Shown piece by piece: positions 1 to 8,938 of a stretch of DNA of 64,000 nucleotides (position 1 is its first letter; each line of letters begins with the position of its first letter). The notes beneath the pieces are model-generated. The model saw only the letters and a list, made by a program, of their open reading frames with translations. It was not told the origin of the DNA and made no database searches. Made by a program: the position numbers and the translations under genes. Origin of the DNA: Burkholderiales bacterium (GTDB lineage Bacteria > Pseudomonadota > Gammaproteobacteria > Burkholderiales > Burkholderiaceae_E); the NCBI GenBank assembly GCA_027487815.1, contig JAIYCW010000013.1, forward strand, positions 1 through 64,000, read 5' to 3'.

Positions 1-954
<954 letters not shown>

Positions 955-964
955 GGCAAAACTA

Positions 965-1384
965 ATGAGCACCATGAAAGTGGATGTGGTGAGCGCCGAA
1001 GCCTCGATCTTCGAGGGTGAAGCCGAATTTGTTGCGCTGCCAGGTGAAGCGGGCGAGCTGGGGATCTATCCCTCGCACACCCCGCTGATTACTCGTATCC
1101 GCCCAGGCGCCGTGCGCATCAAGCTCGCAGGCAAAGACGAAGAAGAATTCGTGTTTGTCGCGGGCGGCATCCTCGAGATTCAGCCCAAGCACGTCACCGT
1201 GTTGGCCGATACCGCAATCCGCGGCAAAGACCTCGACGAAGCCAAAGCCGGCGAAGCGCAGAAGCGCGCCCAAGAAGCCATGGCCAACGCCAAGAGCGAA
1301 ATCGACTTCGCCAAAGCGCAAAGCGAGTTCGCCATCATGGCTGCGCAGATCGCTGCGATTCAGAAGCTTCGCAAGGGGCGCTAG
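965..1384 (+). CDS. atpC: ATP synthase F1 subunit epsilon
   Basis: Small central-stalk subunit (139 residues, normal length) that couples F1 rotation and inhibits ATP hydrolysis. The N-terminal half has the beta-sandwich pattern of the family ([27 protein letters not shown] region), with the usual 'G.LGIYP.HTPL' segment. The C-terminal half (about residues 85-139) is alanine/lysine-rich and helical. It is the last gene of the atp operon and is followed by a strong terminator at 1415. Confidence 0.97.
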   Translation: MSTMKVDVVSAEASIFEGEAEFVALPGEAGELGIYPSHTPLITRIRPGAVRIKLAGKDEEEFVFVAGGILEIQPKHVTVLADTAIRGKDLDEAKAGEAQKRAQEAMANAKSEIDFAKAQSEFAIMAAQIAAIQKLRKGR

Positions 1385-1414
1385 GTCACTTGTTTGTGCT
1401 GGGCCATTGGTAAG

Positions 1415-1440
1415 AAAGCCACCTTCGGGTGGCTTTTTTA
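1415..1440 (+). terminator. Rho-independent terminator of the atp operon
   Basis: A perfect 9-bp stem (AAAGCCACC at 1415-1423, GGTGGCTTT at 1428-1436) closes a TTCG tetraloop and runs into a T tract. It lies 31 bases after the atpC stop codon, so it should end the atp transcript. Confidence 0.93.
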
Positions 1441-1552
1441 TTGCCTCTGCCAAATGGCATAGATCACACCAAAGTCATAGTTCCTCTGCTAAGGTAATTC
1501 CATCGGCCGCATATAGCTTGAAAACAAAGTTAACGGCCAACAGGGAGGGGAA

Positions 1553-4021
1553 ATGAACGCATTTAATAATGCCCGAGGGGGCATTGGAAACTGGGTTGTT
1601 CGGCTAGTGACAGTGGTTATGGCCCTGGTCGCAATGGTTTCTTGTGGTGGCGGTGGCGGGGGCGGCGGCGGTTCAAGCAATGCTTCTTCAAGTGCCCCTC
1701 TATTGGATGTCCCGGTTGAGGGGGTGATTAGTGGATATGTGGCCAAAGGTCCAGTCCGAGGTGCCCTAATTGAGGTGTTTGCCCGTGATCCGGGTAGCCC
1801 ACGTCTCCTTATCGCCACTGCTCGTACCGACGAAAATGGCTATTACCGAATCGGTGAACTGCCTCCTCAACATCGTCATGTTGAGATCATCGCCACTGGC
1901 GGAGACTATGTAGATGAAGCGACAGATCAGCGTGTACCTCTTGAGCAGCCCCTGCGGACGTTTGTGTACCGTTACGCTGACCACGTTCCAGCTACGCTGA
2001 CTATCTTCTCTGAAATAGCGGCCCGTCGGGTCGAACGAGCGCTAGCCAGCCAACCAATGTCGCGAAGCCTATTGGTCGGAACCGAAGAGCAGGTTGCTGA
2101 AGAGATTCTCGGAATTCAAGCCCTTACGGATATCCTGCCGGTGAACCTTAAGGTTCAACAGGATTGGAACCGCTATTACTCGTCAGACTTAACCGCATCT
2201 ATCATGCTTGGTGCGGTTTCCAAGTATGTAGTCGACGCTGTCACTACTACGCGCGCCCCAAACAGAAAAATGGCCCTTGAGGGGTTAATCGATTCTCTTG
2301 ATCGAGCTCCATCTGGTGAGGCATGGCAAAAGGCCTGGTTAGAGGCAGTTTTCGATTTTTCGACCTTAACCGCTTTACCCTCTTCAGCCGTAACCGCCAT
2401 TCAGCAAAACATCGGTGCAGCACCAGCCGCAGAGCGAATTGAGTCAGGTGGGCCGTTGCAACCACGGCCAGCTGACGGTGCCTATCGACTGGTCCTAGGT
2501 ATTGATGACATCTCGCCCTATCTGCCGCAGCTCAGAAATCAGCCGTCCCATCAAGTGAAGTTCGATAATCGTGGCGCAATTGCTGAATACACCACCCTTG
2601 GCCCCGAAGCAAACCGCATGATCTTGCTCACAGCTAGGGTTCGCGATCTTTACGGCGATCAAGATCTTTCAGTTGGCATCATGGCGGGCGGCTCAACGCT
2701 CTATCAACCACAGATACAAGCCAATGGCCCAAATAGGCCACGAAACATCCAGGGCAGTGAAGGGCGGGTTCCTTACGCGGTCTTCAAGCCGACCCAGGTC
2801 TTACCTTCAACCTGTCATAGTCGAACCTATCGGCTCAAGCACGTTACCCTGCCGATGATCCCGGGCGCACAAAGTAGCTTTGATGCGCTTAGCCCAAATC
2901 CTTACTTTGCCAATGATCCCCGCACCTCGGTCACTGTAGCCTTTTTTCCGGACGGCTCGTACGCCTTCAATTCTCAAGCGCACATTAACCAATTTACCAA
3001 CACAACGTTTAGAGCGTCGCCTTTTCCTTCCACTGAGTCTTCGCCACTCATCGGCATGAGCAATAATGGGTATGTTTACGCCAACCCTTTTAGCTCCCCT
3101 GAGTTGAGGGATATAGGGTCTTTTCTCCTTACCTATGCCTATTCAGAAGGCACAAGCATTTCCAATCCGTTCCAGGTTGTCGCCAAATTTGTTGGGCCGA
3201 CAGCTCGCAAGATTTTGTTGATAAGCAAGAACTCCTGGGCACGAGTGCAATTCGTTATTCTCGAATCAGACCCTGCTGAAGACAACCCCAATGTGTGCAA
3301 CCCGCAGACCACTAACCTCCCGCTGAATGTCGTTCCGCCTGCAGGGAGATACTTGATGTATCGCGAAGGCCCTGCCACAGAATGGGACATGGCCGATGCT
3401 ACTTTCTTTGTAAACGGTCATCTTTCGACATGGACCATTACATATCCGGCGGGCCCAGTCACATTGACAACGCTGGTAGCGCCCACAAGCCCTCACTACT
3501 CTGATGCTGAAGTTAGCATGGGGTGGAGCTTAGAACCAACTCAGAGCGTTGCGACGGGGCTTGGTTCAGGGGAATTGGGGGCTTATTTCGTTCTTTCGAA
3601 TCCGGTTACCTTCACCAGCCAAACTACACGCAAGTACCGCATGCGCCACGCAATTGCGGGGCCACCTCGATTTGGCCTTCCCGGTTACTCTGTGGATTTT
3701 GCACTTAGTGACCTCGAGCTTGAGGTGCGGGTTACATCATTGATGTATCCAGCCCTGGGCGAAGTTATCGCCAAGCCAACTTATGTTTCAGGAGGCCAAC
3801 GACTAGCGTCGCCATCCATTAGTTCGATCTTTTCATTGGCAAATTACCTCGAACGTCGCCAAAGTAGTCTTCCCGGATACACATTTAATTCCCCTCTTGG
3901 GGGGAGCTTTTCATTCTTCGGCACCAATGGCCGGCGGGCTGTGGCTCACATCTGGTTGCCCATTAATGGGCCCGCTAATCGGGAGTACATGGTGGTACTC
4001 GACGAAGTGGTTACGCCATAG
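1553..4021 (+). CDS. Large poly-glycine lipoprotein of unknown function
   Basis: 822-residue protein with an N-terminal hydrophobic segment (about residues 14-30) ending in a lipobox-like MVSC. The Cys at residue 31 is followed by nine glycines and a Ser-rich stretch, a linker seen in many betaproteobacterial surface lipoproteins. Residues of about 60-125 (SGYVAKGPVRGALIEVF, then DENGYYRIGELPP) resemble a carboxypeptidase-regulatory-like beta-sandwich. The remainder is rich in aromatic and beta-type sequence and I do not recognise it. A good ribosome-binding site (AGGGAGGGG) precedes the ATG. Base composition appears less GC-rich than in the atp genes, which may indicate transfer. Function unknown; an outer-membrane-anchored or surface role is inference. 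Confidence 0.75.
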   Translation: MNAFNNARGGIGNWVVRLVTVVMALVAMVSCGGGGGGGGGSSNASSSAPLLDVPVEGVISGYVAKGPVRGALIEVFARDPGSPRLLIATARTDENGYYRIGELPPQHRHVEIIATGGDYVDEATDQRVPLEQPLRTFVYRYADHVPATLTIFSEIAARRVERALASQPMSRSLLVGTEEQVAEEILGIQALTDILPVNLKVQQDWNRYYSSDLTASIMLGAVSKYVVDAVTTTRAPNRKMALEGLIDSLDRAPSGEAWQKAWLEAVFDFSTLTALPSSAVTAIQQNIGAAPAAERIESGGPLQPRPADGAYRLVLGIDDISPYLPQLRNQPSHQVKFDNRGAIAEYTTLGPEANRMILLTARVRDLYGDQDLSVGIMAGGSTLYQPQIQANGPNRPRNIQGSEGRVPYAVFKPTQVLPSTCHSRTYRLKHVTLPMIPGAQSSFDALSPNPYFANDPRTSVTVAFFPDGSYAFNSQAHINQFTNTTFRASPFPSTESSPLIGMSNNGYVYANPFSSPELRDIGSFLLTYAYSEGTSISNPFQVVAKFVGPTARKILLISKNSWARVQFVILESDPAEDNPNVCNPQTTNLPLNVVPPAGRYLMYREGPATEWDMADATFFVNGHLSTWTITYPAGPVTLTTLVAPTSPHYSDAEVSMGWSLEPTQSVATGLGSGELGAYFVLSNPVTFTSQTTRKYRMRHAIAGPPRFGLPGYSVDFALSDLELEVRVTSLMYPALGEVIAKPTYVSGGQRLASPSISSIFSLANYLERRQSSLPGYTFNSPLGGSFSFFGTNGRRAVAHIWLPINGPANREYMVVLDEVVTP

Positions 4022-4079
4022 GGCAGGGTGTTTGGCCGGGCTTGATCGGTCAGCCTAAAGGTTCGGTGGGAGGCACTTA

Positions 4080-4472
4080 TCACTTCGGAAGTCGTAAGCG
4101 TATTGGCCCTCTCACCAGCCCTTGTAAAACGCGCTCAGGATCGAGCTGTGTGTCGCTTTGAGTGATCCGTAGTTTCCCTTTGAGCGCCATTCGCGCAGCC
4201 ACAGCACGGACTTCGTTCATACTTGTTCGCCACTGCTCAGGGTGTAACGCACGCGCCACTTCTGAGGGGCAGACGGATGCCCCTATGCTTCGGGCTTTGA
4301 GCAGCTCAAGTATCAGCGTTTCGATACTCTGACTTAAATCAGTTGTCGAAAAATTCGCAGACACCGTCCGCGCTTTTGCGTGGAGTTTAGCCGCTGAGGC
4401 TTTTGCTTCAACCACCAAACAGCTGACAACCAATCGATAGCCTTTTGCACAAACCAGCCAGCCGCTTATCAA
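4080..4472 (-). CDS. DUF3253-like protein
   Basis: Small basic protein whose C-terminal ~85 residues match the DUF3253 pattern as I recall it: 'ILELLKARS..ASVCPSEVARAL' followed by 'W...M..VRAVAARMALKGKLRITQ' and ending 'RGPIRLRL'. The fold is probably a winged helix; no biochemical role is known to me. The ATG at 4472 overlaps the toxin gene by 65 bases. A GTG at 4415 that overlaps the toxin stop codon would give about 111 residues and looks like a translational-coupling start. It is the third gene of the toxin-antitoxin transcript. The family call is moderately sure, the start is not. Confidence 0.6.
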   Translation of the reverse strand: MISGWLVCAKGYRLVVSCLVVEAKASAAKLHAKARTVSANFSTTDLSQSIETLILELLKARSIGASVCPSEVARALHPEQWRTSMNEVRAVAARMALKGKLRITQSDTQLDPERVLQGLVRGPIRLRLPK

Positions 4473-4818
4473 AAGTCAAAAGAGTGGCCGCCTCCCGACG
4501 AGCCAGCACCGCATACACAGTGTCGTATACCGGATGTTGTTGTTCAACAGCCATGGCTAGCGCTTCTGGAAAGAGCGACCCTTCATCAACCAAGCTGTCG
4601 ATTAACATCAGGGCCTCAGCATGGCGGCTAAGTGCCTCAGCGGGCGGCAAAACCTCTGCTTTGACATATCGCCAAATCGCGTTGGCAACTTCCAATCGGA
4701 TAAAGCTTGGAGCCATGATTTGGGTGCTTGCCTCAATGGCCTCAAACAGAGCCTCGCAATGCGCAGCATCCATGGCCATCCGAACACAAGCGGATGCATC
4801 CACGATAACTTTGAACAC
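4408..4818 (-). CDS. PIN-domain ribonuclease toxin (VapC/FitB type)
   Basis: 136-residue PIN-domain protein, probably the RNase toxin of a type II toxin-antitoxin pair. The first acidic residue lies in VIVDASACVR (D7); further PIN acidic positions fall in the 'RLEVANAIWRY' (E), 'VYDTVYAVLAR' (D) and 'LLTFDKRLA' (D) segments. Translation starts at a GTG that shares its G with the TAG stop of the antitoxin (TAGTG), typical of coupled pairs. The target RNA cannot be told from sequence. The VapC/FitB split is not resolved. Confidence 0.88.
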   Translation of the reverse strand: MFKVIVDASACVRMAMDAAHCEALFEAIEASTQIMAPSFIRLEVANAIWRYVKAEVLPPAEALSRHAEALMLIDSLVDEGSLFPEALAMAVEQQHPVYDTVYAVLARREAATLLTFDKRLAGLCKRLSIGCQLFGG

Positions 4819-5060
4819 TAACGGGTGTCCCGATCTTCTCGAATCAGCGCCTCTGGGGTCATAGCGCCCACGGGGAGGCGTCGGTTGCTGACTCTAAGGG
4901 CTGCCAAGGCTTGACGCGACCTATCCCGTTCGGGCGCGTTTAAAGCTTTCCGTAACTCCACAGTAGCCTGCTGAGACACGCTTCGATGCTCCGCTCGGGC
5001 GCAAGCGACGAGCCGCAAATAGATATCTTCTGGGAGGTCACGAATTTGAAGAGTGGCCAT
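4818..5060 (-). CDS. FitA/VapB-type ribbon-helix-helix antitoxin
   Basis: 80-residue protein beginning MATLQIRDLPEDIYLRL, the ribbon-helix-helix start of FitA/Arc-like antitoxins. The following segment 'ARAEHRSVSQQATVELRKAL' fits the two helices. The C-terminal ~35 residues are charged and probably wrap around the PIN toxin. The ATG at 5060 is preferred to an upstream TTG because it begins exactly at the conserved motif. It is first in the operon and should bind its own promoter. Confidence 0.87.
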   Translation of the reverse strand: MATLQIRDLPEDIYLRLVACARAEHRSVSQQATVELRKALNAPERDRSRQALAALRVSNRRLPVGAMTPEALIREDRDTR

Positions 5061-5061
5061 G

Positions 5062-5077
5062 ATGCAAAATGCATGCA
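5062..5077. promoter_or_regulatory. Possible antitoxin operator
   Basis: Immediately upstream of the antitoxin ATG lies ATGCA-AAA-TGCAT overlapping the palindrome TGCATGCA. Ribbon-helix-helix antitoxins bind short repeated sites at their own promoter, so this is a plausible operator. The repeats are short and the assignment is weak. Confidence 0.35.
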
Positions 5078-5231
5078 ATTAACATCCAGTGAGTTTGTGC
5101 TATTTTGCCTCTAAGGTCAACCCCACCTGTCCCCCACAAGGTCGCGCCCCTCGCTTGCATTGACGCGGAGGGTACAAGGCTGCAACAAATGATCTTGAAA
5201 TGCACCGCAAACACTCTGTCGAAGCTGGCGC

Positions 5232-6194
5232 CTAGTCCGAGTAGCGCCCCAGCCGAACCACAGTCACGCCCGGTGCCGCATGGCGAATCGAAGGCATGAT
5301 CAACACGCATCCATCAAACGGAGCGCGAATCAACTTTGCGCTTGGTCCAGCTCCGTCTGTTGCAATCATGTCGCCCTGCTTGAGTATCTCCATGCCGCGA
5401 AAGGGCTGCACGAATCGGAAGAAGGCTGTTTCGGCCACGATGGTTTGCTCAACGCGCACGATGCGTTGCAAGGGAGGATCGGGCTGTTGCCAGGTTGGGT
5501 CCAGATCGGTCGGGTCACACACACCGGTGCGTAGCAAAAAGCGAGCGGTTACATCAAAGGCCACGCGAGGTGCCGCGGCTTCCCAGTGCTGGCCACATTC
5601 GATTAATGCTGCGTGTTTGCCGCTTTGTGCCTGCCCGAAAAGGCCATAGTCCCTCATCCTTGCGCCTTGGCTATGACCTTGGTCGATCAATAGCGTGGCA
5701 GGCGCGCCCAGGGTCTTGCCGAATTCAGCCGCTTCATGACGTTTGCCGCACACGAGGATGGGTGGTGCTGCCTCATGCATCGAATGCAGATCCAACAAAT
5801 AATCTGCTTGATCCACGAAGGGGCGCAAGGCCCGCGCCCTGCGCAACTCCACCGAATCCCGTGGGCCATCGAGCGTTGCAAGATCCCACACCCGATTGAG
5901 ATCCTCATCAACAAAGCGCGATGCGTCAGGCGCGCCTGGGTCAAATCGTGCATAAGCCTCGAAGTTGTTAAAGGACAAAATCAATCGGCCCCGACGTGGC
6001 CGAAAGCCTTCGGATAACAGCCGATTCAGGACGACTGCACCGGCCGCTTCATTGCCATGGGTCAGTGCGCAGATCATGACGGTTGGGCCGGGTGCTCCAC
6101 TATCAAACTGAAACACATAGGGTGTTCCGGTGTTGCCGTTGGCATGGGAAGTAATGTCCGGAAATGCATACTCCCTGGGGTATAAAGGACTCAT
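5232..6194 (-). CDS. M14/aspartoacylase (succinylglutamate desuccinylase) family zinc hydrolase
   Basis: 320-residue zinc-dependent amide hydrolase. The sequence shows the HxxE zinc pair in ALTHGNE (H46, E49), a substrate-binding DLNR (98-101), the third ligand H137 in LLDLHS and a probable catalytic E199 in ALIECGQ. No signal peptide, so cytoplasmic. It overlaps the preceding binding-protein gene by ATGA (6191-6194), so the two are cotranscribed and probably share a substrate, such as an N-acylated amino acid or related amide. The exact substrate is unknown. The family usually releases a carboxylate from an N-acyl amino acid. Confidence 0.85.
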   Translation of the reverse strand: MSPLYPREYAFPDITSHANGNTGTPYVFQFDSGAPGPTVMICALTHGNEAAGAVVLNRLLSEGFRPRRGRLILSFNNFEAYARFDPGAPDASRFVDEDLNRVWDLATLDGPRDSVELRRARALRPFVDQADYLLDLHSMHEAAPPILVCGKRHEAAEFGKTLGAPATLLIDQGHSQGARMRDYGLFGQAQSGKHAALIECGQHWEAAAPRVAFDVTARFLLRTGVCDPTDLDPTWQQPDPPLQRIVRVEQTIVAETAFFRFVQPFRGMEILKQGDMIATDGAGPSAKLIRAPFDGCVLIMPSIRHAAPGVTVVRLGRYSD

Positions 6195-7168
6195 TGTTCA
6201 GTGATCTTCGAAGCCTTCACCACCCGCAAATACGTGGCTGCCTGCGCTTCGATGTATTTGGTGGCAGCCTCTGGTTCCAGTGCGCGCATCGTGAAGCCCG
6301 CATCGGTCATTCGAGTCTGAAACTCGGGCGCTTTGAGAATCGAGGCGAGTTCACTTGCAACGCGATCGCGAATTGGCGCGGGTGTTTTAGCGGGCGCAAA
6401 CACGCCAAAAAACACAGCAAGATCGATGGCTCCCAGGCCTTTGGTTTCGGAAAGTGAGGGTACGTTGGGAAGCTGCGGCGCGCGGCGCGGCTCACTGACC
6501 CCATAGGCTTTGAGCTTTCCGGCTTTCACCTGGGGAAGTGCTGATGATAGGAGCAGCATGCCCAAATCAATTTGGTTGCCGAGCAGATCGGCGATCATCG
6601 GCACGGCCCCGCGATAAGGAATATGCACGACGAAGGTTTGTGTTTCTTGCTTAAGAAGCTCACCGGCCAGATGGGGGAGCGAGCCATTACCCGCCGATCC
6701 GTAGCTCAGTTTTCCTGGCTTGGACTTCAGGCCTGCAATCAGCTCGGCCGTGGTGTTGTAAGGCACCTGCGCATTGCCAACCAACACGATGGGCTGTGTG
6801 CCAATGAGTCCCAGGCAGGCCAGATCGCGAAGGGCGTCGTACTTCACTGCAGCAGACACATGGCGCGCTACAGCCACTTCCGCACTGGTGCCCAAGAGCA
6901 GCGTATAGCCATCAGGATTGGCATTGATGACCTTTTGAGTGCCCAGCTGCCCACCGGCTCCAGCAACATTTTCCACAGTCACCGGTTGACCTAAACGACG
7001 CGAAAGCTCCGGCGCGATAGAGCGAGCGGCCAGATCAACACTGCCGCCTGGCGTGTAGCCCACCACAAGCGTGATGGGGCGAGTCGGAAACCCTTGCGAA
7101 TACACCGCAAGTGGCATCAATGAGGCCACCGATAGAGCGACCAGTGGCACGAGGATATTGCGCAGCAT
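6191..7168 (-). CDS. Bug-family (TctC-like) periplasmic binding protein
   Basis: Solute receptor of the tripartite tricarboxylate transporter type. The start chosen at 7168 gives MLRNILVPLVALSVASLMPL..., a clean signal peptide; a further in-frame start 30 bases upstream has no such logic. The mature protein has the hallmark 'FPTRPITLVVGYTPGGSVDLAAR' beginning, the 'GQPVTVENVAGAGGQLGT' segment and 'YGSAGNGSLPHLAGELL'. Ligands of this family are carboxylates, amino acids or aromatics held by water-mediated contacts. No TctA/TctB membrane genes are nearby, which is usual for these proteins in Burkholderiales. Confidence 0.92.
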   Translation of the reverse strand: MLRNILVPLVALSVASLMPLAVYSQGFPTRPITLVVGYTPGGSVDLAARSIAPELSRRLGQPVTVENVAGAGGQLGTQKVINANPDGYTLLLGTSAEVAVARHVSAAVKYDALRDLACLGLIGTQPIVLVGNAQVPYNTTAELIAGLKSKPGKLSYGSAGNGSLPHLAGELLKQETQTFVVHIPYRGAVPMIADLLGNQIDLGMLLLSSALPQVKAGKLKAYGVSEPRRAPQLPNVPSLSETKGLGAIDLAVFFGVFAPAKTPAPIRDRVASELASILKAPEFQTRMTDAGFTMRALEPEAATKYIEAQAATYLRVVKASKITEQ

Positions 7169-7277
7169 AAAGAACCTTTTCCAAAGCGTGAAGTGCAATG
7201 GATGCTAGAGCAGCTTGCTCGCGTTCAGTGTGCTTCGTTGGCACTCGCGCGTGCTAAAGGGGCACATCACGGCGGCG

Positions 7278-8186
7278 TTAACGCAGCAAGTCGTGTTGTG
7301 CACTCCAGATCTGCTGGGCCAGAGCGGTTCTGCTTTCGCGAGGCGCGTAGAGCCTGATCTCGCAGACCAAGTCTTCGGATGCAGCGCTCAGGCGGACTAG
7401 CCGGCCGGCGCTGAGGTCGTCGTGCACCAAAGCCAATGGCAACCACACGATACCTTTGCCCTCGCGGGCGAGGGCTTGCAGGGGCTCGGCGAAATCCGCG
7501 CGCGATACCGTTTCGATGTGGATAGCAGGATCCTGGGCCTTGATCCAGGCATCCACGAGTCTTGCAATCGCCAGCGACGGCGCCAGCTCAAGAACCGGCA
7601 AGGGTGCTTTTGCGCTGCCTGGCAGGGGGAATCGCGGTGCGCCCTTGATCCCCGGCGCACACACTCCAACAATGCGCTCGTGACCCACCACTTGGAATTC
7701 GAAACGCTCGCTATCCAGGGCGATGCCCAGGCTGGGATGGCCATAGCAAAACACCAGATCAGTGAGGCCCTGATCCAGCCTCAGCATCGCGTCGTGCAGC
7801 GAACCGGTCCAGAGGTCAACATGCAAGGCCTGTCGCAGCTTGTCTTGCATCTGCATGAACCAACGCGGAAAGAGGGTTCGGCCCAAAGTGCGGCCGGTAG
7901 CAATCTTGATACTGCCGGGCCTATGTGTTGCAGCACTTACTGTGGCTTGCCTTGCCTCGCGTAGTTGGGCCACGACCTCCTGGGCTGTTTGAAGAAACTC
8001 CTTGCCAGCATCAGTCAATCGCGTGGGATACGCACTGCGATCAACCAGAGCTGCGCCAGCCCAATCTTCCAGTGCCTTGATACGGCGCCCAAAAGCTGGG
8101 TGGGTGACATGGCGCAGCTCTGCAGCCTTGGTAAAACTCAGGGTTTCGCTCAGGACCACAAAATCTTCGAGCCACTTGATCTGCAT
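7278..8186 (-). CDS. LysR-family transcriptional regulator
   Basis: 302-residue regulator. The N-terminal winged helix-turn-helix is clear ('MQIKWLEDFVVLSETLSFTKAAE', then 'HPAFGRRIKALEDWAGAALVDR'), followed by the two-lobed co-inducer domain. The ATG at 8186 is used; the codon two positions upstream is TTG. Same strand as, and upstream of, the Bug protein and hydrolase genes, so it probably controls them in response to their substrate. This role is inferred from position only. Confidence 0.92.
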   Translation of the reverse strand: MQIKWLEDFVVLSETLSFTKAAELRHVTHPAFGRRIKALEDWAGAALVDRSAYPTRLTDAGKEFLQTAQEVVAQLREARQATVSAATHRPGSIKIATGRTLGRTLFPRWFMQMQDKLRQALHVDLWTGSLHDAMLRLDQGLTDLVFCYGHPSLGIALDSERFEFQVVGHERIVGVCAPGIKGAPRFPLPGSAKAPLPVLELAPSLAIARLVDAWIKAQDPAIHIETVSRADFAEPLQALAREGKGIVWLPLALVHDDLSAGRLVRLSAASEDLVCEIRLYAPRESRTALAQQIWSAQHDLLR

Positions 8187-8256
8187 CGGCAAAGCATAGC
8201 CGAACCGCTGCCCCGCTTTAGAAAATCCTGCTTTCCCGCATTCGGAGTGATCGTAC

Positions 8257-8898
8257 TTAACGCGGTATCAGTCCGTACTTGGCTGCTGTTGCCTCGACCT
8301 CAGCAACATTAAACCGAAACTCGAAGTGCTCCAGATAGCGCTGGCCGTTCTCCTTGAGCATCACTTGCGGTGGTTTGGTGGGGCGACTGAGGGATCGCGC
8401 CAAAATCAACTCGGGTGCGTCGATCAGTGCGCGCACGGGCAGGCCGCTTTCGCGACTCACCCATAGTTGAATCAAAGCATCGCTACGCCAACCGGGCCCG
8501 TGGTAGTCGAACCGACGCACAAGTGGATCGGGGTCGGCGATCTCCGCGCAGTCCCCTAGAGGTGCCAAGGCTTCGGTGCCCGTTGCTCGGCTTAGTTCAC
8601 CGTTAGTCCGGTCGATTCGTCCCGGCCCATAACGTGTGCCATCAAGCACGCGAACCTGGAACGACCGATCCAGCACCACGGATTCCATCGTGGAGTAGCG
8701 CTCGGGGTGATGACCGCGCAAAATGCGGCTGCTGACATGCACACGTGCTGAAGCCTCCAGCTTGGCTACCGCGCGGAGCACATCGGTACAGCTGGGCCCT
8801 GCCGTTTGCGCGATTGCAATTTGGCTCAGCAGCGCAGTGCATATCACCGCGATATTGCCAAAGATACGAGTGCGCGATGTCCACTTTCGATCAATCAT
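8257..8898 (-). CDS. Secreted protein of unknown function
   Basis: 213-residue protein starting MIDRKWTSRTRIFGNIAV with a signal peptide probably cleaved after IAIAQ or AIAQT. The mature part ('SCTDVLRAVAKLEASARVHVSSR', later 'LWVSRESGLPVRALID' and 'HFEFRFNVAEVEA') has two cysteines and a mixed alpha/beta look. I do not recognise the family. It starts 41 bases after the RND pump gene and may be cotranscribed with it. Longer in-frame starts upstream would overlap the pump gene and lack a sensible signal sequence. Confidence 0.6.
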   Translation of the reverse strand: MIDRKWTSRTRIFGNIAVICTALLSQIAIAQTAGPSCTDVLRAVAKLEASARVHVSSRILRGHHPERYSTMESVVLDRSFQVRVLDGTRYGPGRIDRTNGELSRATGTEALAPLGDCAEIADPDPLVRRFDYHGPGWRSDALIQLWVSRESGLPVRALIDAPELILARSLSRPTKPPQVMLKENGQRYLEHFEFRFNVAEVEATAAKYGLIPR

Positions 8899-8938
8899 CT
8901 CGCTGAGCAAGCAGGTGCAACTCCATCGATAAGATAAT

